Positions 24,333 to 29,391 of a stretch of DNA of 29,391 nucleotides are shown here, in pieces. The number at the start of each line of letters is the position of its first letter. Positions within the stretch are counted from its first letter, which is position 1. The translations under genes and the position numbers were made by a program. This DNA is from JBPBQZ01 sp050955105 (GTDB taxonomy: Bacteria; Pseudomonadota; Gammaproteobacteria; Burkholderiales; Burkholderiaceae), in assembly GCA_050955105.1 (NCBI GenBank), contig JBPBQZ010000144.1, positions 1-29,391 of the forward strand. The letters run 5' to 3'. The notes beneath the pieces were generated by a model. That model was not told where the DNA came from and ran no database searches. It saw only the letters and a program-made list of their open reading frames with translations.

Positions 24333-25022
24333 ATGTTGAACGTCAAGGATGTATTCGTCAGCTATGGACAAAGCGAAGCGCTGCATGGCGTTTCATTCGT
24401 CGCTCAGCATAACGAGACAGTGGCCATCATGGGCCGCAACGGCATGGGCAAGACCACCTTGTTCAAGGCCTTGATCGGCGTGCTGCCGGTGAAAGGCGGT
24501 GCGATCGAACTCGATGGCGACGACGTATCGAAAGATGAAAGCTTTCGCCGTGTTTCGAAAGGGCTGGCCTACGTGCCGCAAGGGCGACAGATCTTTTCCA
24601 GCCTGAGCGTGGAAGAGAACATTCGCACCGGCATGGAACAGACCAAGAACCGCAAGATTCCTGAAGAAATCTACGCCTTGTTCCCGGTGCTTTACGACAT
24701 GCGCGCGCGCAAGGGCGGCAACTTGTCGGGTGGCCAGCAACAGCAGTTGGCGATCGCGCGCGCGCTGGTCAGCGAACCGAAGGTGCTGCTGCTCGACGAG
24801 CCGACCGAAGGCATCCAGCCATCGATCATCAAGGACATCGCCCGCGCGCTGAACGAGATTCGCAAGCTGCGCGAGATCACCATCATCGTTTCCGAACAGG
24901 TATTGAGTTTCGCGTTGGAAGTGGCCGACCGCCTATTCGTGATCGAAGGCGGCAGGTTGGTGCACGAGAGCACGCGCGAAGCCACCGATACCGCGCGCAT
25001 CAAGCAGTTCCTATCCGTTTGA
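24333..25022 (+). CDS. urtE: Urea/short-amide ABC transporter, ATPase UrtE
   Basis: A 229-residue ABC ATPase (LivF/UrtE type): Walker A GRNGMGKTT (34-42), Q-loop AYVPQGRQIFSSLSVEENI, signature LSGGQQQQLAIARAL (about 131-145) and Walker B VLLLDEPTEGIQPSI. In the switch region the usual His is Glu/Gln (IIVSEQVLSFAL), typical of LivF/UrtE proteins. It completes the five-gene importer. It starts 30 nt after urtD with GGGGCCGAGCAC before the ATG. Confidence 0.92.
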   Translation: MLNVKDVFVSYGQSEALHGVSFVAQHNETVAIMGRNGMGKTTLFKALIGVLPVKGGAIELDGDDVSKDESFRRVSKGLAYVPQGRQIFSSLSVEENIRTGMEQTKNRKIPEEIYALFPVLYDMRARKGGNLSGGQQQQLAIARALVSEPKVLLLDEPTEGIQPSIIKDIARALNEIRKLREITIIVSEQVLSFALEVADRLFVIEGGRLVHESTREATDTARIKQFLSV

Positions 25023-25088
25023 ACGAGCGACCGCGTCCGCGTCGCTTCGCATGAGTTGAATCGGTTTTTCCTCGACAAGGAGTACTCC

Positions 25089-26321
25089 ATGGCAGATACG
25101 CTGATCAAGGTGGACTTGAGCCAGTCCGCGTACGACAACGAAAACGTCCACAATCGCTGGCATCCCGATATTCCGATGGCTTGCTGGGTCAAGCCCGGCG
25201 ACGAGTTCGTGCTGGAAACCTATGACTGGACCGGTGGCTTCATCAAGAACGACGATTCCGCCGACGACGTGCGCGATATCGATTTGTCGATCGTGCATTT
25301 CCTGTCGGGGCCGGTAGGTGTGCACGGTGCCGAGCCGGGCGATCTGCTGGTGGTCGATCTGCTCGACATCGGCGCCAAGGCCGAAAGTCAGTGGGGCTTC
25401 AACGGCTTCTTCTCCAAGCAGAACGGTGGCGGCTTCTTGACCGAGCACTTCCCCTATGCGCAAAAAAGTATTTGGGATTTCCACGGCCTGTTCGCCGATT
25501 CCCGGCATATTCCCGGCGTGAGTTTCGCGGGCCTCATCCACCCTGGCCTGATCGGCTGCCTGCCCGATCCCAAAATGCTGGCCACCTGGAACGAGCGCGA
25601 AGTGGACTTCATCGCCACCCAACCCGACCGCGTGCCGCCATTGGCGAACGCACCGTTCGCGCCGACCGCGCATATGGGCAAGCTCACTGGCCCGGCGCGC
25701 GATGCTGCGGCGGCTGCCGGCGCGCGCACCGTGCCGCCGCGTGAGCATGGCGGCAACGTCGACATCAAAGACTTGTCGCGTGGCTCGAAGATCTACTTCC
25801 CCGTATATGTCGATGGCGCCGGGCTCTCGGTGGGCGATCTGCACTTCAGCCAGGGCGATGGTGAAATCACCTTCTGCGGCGCGATCGAGATGGCCGGCTG
25901 GGTGCATATGAAGGTCGAGTTGATCAAAGGCGGCATGGCCAAGTACGGCATCAAGAACCCGATCTTCAAGCCCAGCCCGATCACGCCCAACTACAACGAC
26001 TACCTGATCTTCGAAGGCATCTCGGTGGATGAGGCCGGCAAGCAGCATTATCTCGACGTGCACGTTGCATATCGGCAGGCTTGCCTGAACGCGATCGAAT
26101 ATATGACCAAGTTCGGTTACTCGCGCGCGCAGGCCTATTCCATATTGGGTACGGCACCGGTGCAAGGTCATATCAGCGGCGTGGTCGATATCCCGAATGC
26201 TTGCGCCACGCTCTGGTTGCCGACGCAGATTTTCAATTTCGATATAAACCCCGGTGCGGCGGGGCCGATCAAGCACATCACTGGCGGTGTCGATTTACCG
26301 CTTTCTCTCGACAAGGTATAG
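25089..26321 (+). CDS. fmdA: Formamidase (FmdA/AmdA acetamidase family)
   Basis: A 410-residue cytoplasmic hydrolase converting formamide to formate and ammonium. Family segments run throughout: NRWHPDIPMACWVKPGDEFV, PVGVHGAEPGDLLVVDLLDI, WDFHGLFADSRHIPGVSFAG with HPGLIGCLP, REHGGNVDIKDLSRGSKIYF, VGDLHFSQGDGEITFCGAIE and a C-terminal GVVDIPNACATLWLPTQIF. The length matches the trimeric FmdA of Methylophilus methylotrophus. The ATG at 25089 is preceded by AAGGAG (25077-25082). It lies 66 nt after urtE in the same direction, so imported amide is probably cleaved directly. Formamidase activity is a strong family call, but acetamide or another short amide could be the main substrate. Confidence 0.92.
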   Translation: MADTLIKVDLSQSAYDNENVHNRWHPDIPMACWVKPGDEFVLETYDWTGGFIKNDDSADDVRDIDLSIVHFLSGPVGVHGAEPGDLLVVDLLDIGAKAESQWGFNGFFSKQNGGGFLTEHFPYAQKSIWDFHGLFADSRHIPGVSFAGLIHPGLIGCLPDPKMLATWNEREVDFIATQPDRVPPLANAPFAPTAHMGKLTGPARDAAAAAGARTVPPREHGGNVDIKDLSRGSKIYFPVYVDGAGLSVGDLHFSQGDGEITFCGAIEMAGWVHMKVELIKGGMAKYGIKNPIFKPSPITPNYNDYLIFEGISVDEAGKQHYLDVHVAYRQACLNAIEYMTKFGYSRAQAYSILGTAPVQGHISGVVDIPNACATLWLPTQIFNFDINPGAAGPIKHITGGVDLPLSLDKV

Positions 26322-26417
26322 CGGGCGGCAATGCGGTACGGGCGTGGTGTGCGGCACGGGGCCTTCAAGGCCGCTGCGTAACACCAGGCCCGGCCACTGA
26401 CTTAGCAGAGAGAATTC

Positions 26418-26744
26418 ATGCCGACTTATGAATACGATTGTGGCGCCTGCGGCAGCTTCGACGCGCGTCGTGCGATCGCCGAACGCGACGCGGCCATCAA
26501 CTGTCCCGAATGCGGTGCGATCGCGGCACGCGTGCTCTTGCATGCCCCGCAACTGACGGCGTTGTCCGGCGCTGCGCGTCTTGCCCACGCCACCAACGAG
26601 CAGGCGTCGCATGCACCGAAGCGCTCGTCCTCGCATGGCAGCGGCTGTGGCTGCTGTGCGCCACTCAAGCTGGCTTCCAGCAGTCCCGCTGCGCAAGCCG
26701 CACCCCGCGTGGCGGGCGGCCGACCCTGGATGATCAGTCACTAG
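26418..26744 (+). CDS. fmdB: FmdB family zinc-ribbon protein
   Basis: A 108-residue protein with the FmdB zinc ribbon at the N-terminus (MPTYEYDCGACGSFDARRAI): Cys8-x2-Cys11 and Cys29-x2-Cys32. The rest is low-complexity Ala/Ser/His with SGCGCC. In Methylophilus the homologue was proposed to regulate the formamidase operon. Many FmdB-like ribbons occur elsewhere and their function is poorly defined. It is 96 nt after fmdA with AGAGAG upstream of the ATG, and is the last obvious member of the urt-fmd unit. Confidence 0.88.
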   Translation: MPTYEYDCGACGSFDARRAIAERDAAINCPECGAIAARVLLHAPQLTALSGAARLAHATNEQASHAPKRSSSHGSGCGCCAPLKLASSSPAAQAAPRVAGGRPWMISH

Positions 26745-26820
26745 CCGGTGCGCGGCGCTCACGTTTTCGAGATACAGTGCTGCTCGAAGATAGTGGGACC
26801 ACCACAGACAAGGGACGATC

Positions 26821-27537
26821 ATGCATCAAGTACGCGCGTTGTTATTCGATGTTTTCGGCACGGTTGTCGACTGGCGCAACGGTGTCGCGCGTGAAGCCCG
26901 TCAATGCCTGATCCGTTGGGGACGTGCTGATATAGACCCCAACGCCTTCGCGGATGCCTGGCGCGGCCGCTATGGTTCAGCCATGGAAGCCGTGCGCAAT
27001 GGCAGCCGGCCATTCGTGCGGCTCGACGTGCTGCATTATGAGAATCTGTGCGCGGTGCTCGAATCGTATGGCATCGACTGGCACGCCCTCGAGGCGGCCG
27101 ATCTCGCACAGTTGAATACCGCCTGGCACCGCCTCGATCCCTGGCCCGATGCCGTGGCCGGCCTGGCGCGGTTGAAGCGAAGCTTCATCATCGCGCCCTT
27201 ATCGAACGGCAATATCAGCCTGCTGTTGAACATGGCCAAGCGTGCCGGCCTGCCGTGGGACGCGATTCTCGGCGCCGAGATCGTGCAGACCTACAAACCC
27301 GTCCCGGCCGCCTATCTTAAAACTGCCGAAGTGCTGGGCCTGGCGCCCGAGCAATGCATGCTGGTGGCCGCGCACAATAACGACTTGCGCGCGGCCCGTG
27401 CCTGCGGCTTTCGCACGGGCTTCGTGTTGCGGTCTTTTGAGCATGGGCCTGGGCAGCGCACGGACGTGGCGGCGGAGGAAGCGTGGGATGTAGTGGCCGA
27501 CGATCTGGTACAGTTTTCGGAACGTCTAGGCGTTTGA
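26821..27537 (+). CDS. HAD hydrolase, haloacid dehalogenase type II-like
   Basis: A 238-residue HAD superfamily hydrolase resembling type II L-2-haloacid dehalogenases. The nucleophile Asp10 is in ALLFDVFGTVVDW, motif II is APLSNGN, the Lys is in QTYKPVPAAYL and the acidic motif is MLVAAHNNDLRAARACGFRT. Type II dehalogenases usually read SSNxWDxxGA at that last motif. Here HNNDL replaces it, as in many uncharacterised homologues, so dehalogenation of 2-haloacids is uncertain. The ATG at 26821 has AAGGGA upstream. It lies 76 nt after fmdB on the same strand but has no obvious tie to amide use. Confidence 0.82.
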   Translation: MHQVRALLFDVFGTVVDWRNGVAREARQCLIRWGRADIDPNAFADAWRGRYGSAMEAVRNGSRPFVRLDVLHYENLCAVLESYGIDWHALEAADLAQLNTAWHRLDPWPDAVAGLARLKRSFIIAPLSNGNISLLLNMAKRAGLPWDAILGAEIVQTYKPVPAAYLKTAEVLGLAPEQCMLVAAHNNDLRAARACGFRTGFVLRSFEHGPGQRTDVAAEEAWDVVADDLVQFSERLGV

Positions 27538-27622
27538 CGAATCTGATGCTCTTGTAGACGGGCCACTGCGCTGCAGATCGGGTCGCGAACCGAGTCAATG
27601 GCTGGCGAATACGGCGGTTCGT

Positions 27623-27913
27623 TCAGGCCAGCGGCGGCGCCACCCGCACAGCCGACGCCGACTGAGCGGTTTGATTCGTGGCGCTCATGGATTCGGCGCC
27701 TGCGTCCTGACGACGCATACGAACGCCAAGCAGGCCGCCGAGAACGATCCGGACGCCCGCCGTGTCAGGCCGCGCAATCCAGCGCCGCAACCCCATCCAG
27801 CGATTTGTGCTGGTCGAGCCAGCTTGGTCGTCTGCTGCATTGCGCGCTTGGCGCAGCACATTCATTAGCAAAACGCCCGAGAGAAATCCGATGACGAACC
27901 ATATGCCTGCCAT
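27623..27913 (-). CDS. Small hypothetical single-pass membrane protein
   Basis: A 96-residue open frame starting MAGIWFVIGFLSGVLLMNVL, which reads as one N-terminal membrane helix followed by a basic, polar cytoplasmic tail (NRWMGLRRWIARPDTAG). I do not recognise a family. The frame on the opposite strand (27598-27894) has a less protein-like composition, so I prefer this one. A convincing ribosome site is lacking. It converges with the HAD gene and is divergent from the small secreted protein at 28021. Confidence 0.4.
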   Translation of the reverse strand: MAGIWFVIGFLSGVLLMNVLRQARNAADDQAGSTSTNRWMGLRRWIARPDTAGVRIVLGGLLGVRMRRQDAGAESMSATNQTAQSASAVRVAPPLA

Positions 27914-28020
27914 GATGCCCGCTCTGTGTGCTAGAAAAACATGCAGATAGTATAGCGCCAGGGAATTTATACCGTTTCTTAAAATTGTTACGGTAAATAT
28001 TGCCTAACCATGGGGATAGT

Positions 28021-28344
28021 ATGACAGTCCAGTTATTGTGGAATGGCTTGATGTCACGTCGACGGCAGCGCGCCGCGCTGCTGGCGGCCGGACTATTGCT
28101 CGGGCCGGCCGTCGCCTCGGCCGAATGGTCGCTGCAGGCTACCGGCGGTTCGGTAACCTCGTCGATTTCGGCTATGACGGCGCCGGCGCAAGCCGGCGTC
28201 GCACGCTTGCAGGCGCCCATCGATCGTTCGCTGACGGTACCTTCGACGAGCGATTCCGCGGTGACGCGCACCGCGGTGGGCCGCGCGAGTTCGTCCGCAC
28301 AGGCCACCATCAACGATTACTCGCCATTCATCGACGACAAGTAG
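28021..28344 (+). CDS. Small exported hypothetical protein
   Basis: A 107-residue protein with a clear Sec-type signal: a basic RRRQR, then AALLAAGLLLGPAVASA with cleavage likely after ASA. The mature part of about 70 residues is rich in Ser, Thr and Ala (WSLQATGGSVTSSISAMT to YSPFIDDK) and has no family I recognise. The ATG at 28021 follows GGGGAT; an in-frame ATG at 28051 would start right at the signal peptide and is an alternative. AT-rich DNA before it (27955-28010) is a plausible promoter. Its 3' end overlaps the convergent gene by 17 nt. Confidence 0.55.
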   Translation: MTVQLLWNGLMSRRRQRAALLAAGLLLGPAVASAEWSLQATGGSVTSSISAMTAPAQAGVARLQAPIDRSLTVPSTSDSAVTRTAVGRASSSAQATINDYSPFIDDK

Positions 28345-28846
28345 GCGTCTCATAAAGCAACTGTTCGAGGCCGGAGAAAAATCCAATTGTGCAGCCGCGC
28401 GCGGCCGAGGCATCGTGGTGATTCATGTCGCGGACGATGGCGCCGAGCACCCCCGAGCCGGCATATTCCGGATGCTCCACCAGGAAACGGCCGAAGCGGT
28501 GCGCAAAGTCGAGGCCGAGTTCAACGCCCTGGTGATAATCGCCGATGCCCGGCACTGACCACATGCAGGGCGGCGTGTCGGGAGCGAGCTGGCGAACGAA
28601 GGGCAGGGCGGCAAGGGAAGCGGGCGAAAGATCGTCGCTACCGAGAGGGGAGACGGTTGAGTGAACCACGGTGGGGCTGGCGCTGCAAAAGGGCTTCGAT
28701 ACGCGAGCGTGCTGTGCTCGATCGAGGGAACGGCAAGCGTAGCGTTGGCCGACCGGCCAGGTCAAGAGCCTGCGCGCCATTCGGAAATACGCCCGAGTTA
28801 TGCGGCCCGCGGCAGCCCTATCGCGCGCCGCGATCGACTGCCCCAC
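28328..28846 (-). CDS. Hypothetical protein
   Basis: The C-terminal ~90 residues look protein-like (WSVPGIGDYHQGVELGLDFA, HRFGRFLVEHPEYAGSGVLG, MNHHDASAARGCTIGFFSGL) but belong to no family I can name. The N-terminal ~60 residues are Arg/Ala-rich and may not be translated. The listed GTG at 28846 has a poor ribosome site, and GTG at about 28669 or ATG at 28780 are alternatives. The 3' end overlaps that of the small exported protein by 17 nt, tail to tail. Confidence 0.45.
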   Translation of the reverse strand: MGQSIAARDRAAAGRITRAYFRMARRLLTWPVGQRYACRSLDRAQHARVSKPFCSASPTVVHSTVSPLGSDDLSPASLAALPFVRQLAPDTPPCMWSVPGIGDYHQGVELGLDFAHRFGRFLVEHPEYAGSGVLGAIVRDMNHHDASAARGCTIGFFSGLEQLLYETPTCRR

Positions 28847-29050
28847 GCCAACGCGCTTTATGCAAGTCCGACCTCGATCTTAGGACACATACGTCAATCG
28901 CTAAGTAAAAACACCACGCAAATTAAAGAAGATTCTCCAGAGAAGCGCCCAGCATCTTAGAATTGTTGGCATTCGTACTTAACATCAGAGCGCAGTGTCC
29001 AGCGCGCCGATGAAAAGGCCATCCCTTTTTAAGACTGGAGACTCCCGCCG

Positions 29051-29391
29051 ATGCCACAAGCCAACGAGGCAGCAAAGCGCCAATTGACCATCCGGCAGCG
29101 CATTCTCATCGGCTTCGGCGGTATCTTGATATTGATGGCGGGTATGGCCGTCATCACCTACACACGGCTGGCCGCCATCGAAAGCGATGCCAACAGTGTC
29201 GCCACCGATTCGATCCCTGGTCTTTACTCTGCCGTGCTGCTGCGTACGCTCTGGTCTGAAAGCTACGTCGTGACGCAACGGCTGGTCTATGTCGACGAGA
29301 CCCCGGAGGCGGTCAAGCGTGACCGTGACCGCTTGACGGAATCGCACCGCTCACTGCAGAGCGCGATGCAGGATTATGAGAAAACCGTGAT
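29051..29391 (+). CDS. Methyl-accepting chemotaxis protein, N-terminal part (truncated by window)
   Basis: 113 codons run off the right edge. The product starts MPQANEAAKRQLTIRQRILI with a membrane helix (about 18-38, LIGFGGILILMAGMAVITY). The first part of a periplasmic four-helix-bundle (4HB_MCP/TarH-like) sensor domain follows, with TRLAAIESDANSVATDSIPG and the long helix up to DYEKTV. This is the standard beginning of a chemoreceptor; the HAMP and signalling domains would be to the right. The ATG at 29051 has GGAG at 29037-29040. The ligand is unknown. Confidence 0.8.
   Translation, partial: MPQANEAAKRQLTIRQRILIGFGGILILMAGMAVITYTRLAAIESDANSVATDSIPGLYSAVLLRTLWSESYVVTQRLVYVDETPEAVKRDRDRLTESHRSLQSAMQDYEKTV

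Noticed and set aside
25026..25046. AGCGAC/GTCGCT stem between urtE and fmdA as a terminator
   Set aside because: Only 6 bp with a 9-nt loop and no T-run; more likely incidental, so fmdA is kept in the urt unit.
28661..28960. Plus-strand open frame of 99 codons
   Set aside because: It lies antisense to the better-looking minus-strand protein, has no recognisable domain and no ribosome site.
28980..29013. Flagellar sigma-28 promoter before the chemoreceptor (GCCGATGA)
   Set aside because: No TAAA element at the required 15-nt spacing; the nearest similar bases are 22 nt away.

Overview
The window looks like chromosomal DNA of a GC-rich proteobacterium. The urt-fmd cluster with its dedicated hybrid kinase, the assimilatory narK-nirBD-nasA set and the chemoreceptor at the right edge would fit Burkholderiales or Rhodanobacteraceae-like Xanthomonadales. 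This placement is a guess from gene content and cannot be fixed without a search. The first ~3.3 kb and the gene at 12.4-14.0 kb are visibly more AT-rich than the rest and look like accessory DNA. Everything else reads as well-kept metabolic core.

Layout. (1) 1-1206: the left edge carries, on the minus strand, the tail of a lasso-peptide-type gene cluster. There is the C-terminal piece of a lasso cyclase (asparagine synthetase-like) and, overlapping its stop by 11 nt, the start of an ABC exporter that runs off the window. The cyclase N-terminus, the precursor and the leader protease are absent, so the locus appears truncated. (2) 1207-4930: a DUF1330 gene, an MFS exporter and a hipBA toxin-antitoxin pair with TATGA/TCATA operator-like repeats. 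(3) 5228-12341: assimilatory nitrate reduction, narK-nirB-nirD-nasA. Both narK and nirB are preceded by near-identical RNA leaders in which a small hairpin containing GGAC.ACGGCGTCC competes with a terminator ending in GGACGC plus a T-run. This is the arrangement expected for ANTAR-protein (NasT/NasR-type) antitermination. (4) 12389-13987, minus strand: a secreted-effector-like protein with a zinc-protease HEMGH motif in the middle and a papain-like Cys/His/Asp arrangement at the C-terminus. (5) 14107-15225: a His-rich CDF metal exporter.

(6) 15340-26744: a divergent sensory and uptake module. On the minus strand is an 1150-residue protein that fuses an NCS1-type permease, a cysteine cluster, a histidine kinase and a receiver, overlapped by its LuxR-type response regulator. 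On the plus strand are urtABCDE, fmdA (formamidase) and fmdB. Together they suggest sensing, importing and hydrolysing urea or short amides to ammonium, complementing the nitrate genes as a second nitrogen-scavenging route. (7) 26821-29391: a HAD hydrolase, three small orphan genes and the 5' end of a methyl-accepting chemotaxis protein.

The items most worth a second look are the paired antitermination leaders, the two-protease effector-like protein, the permease-kinase fusion linked to the amide operon, and the truncated lasso locus.
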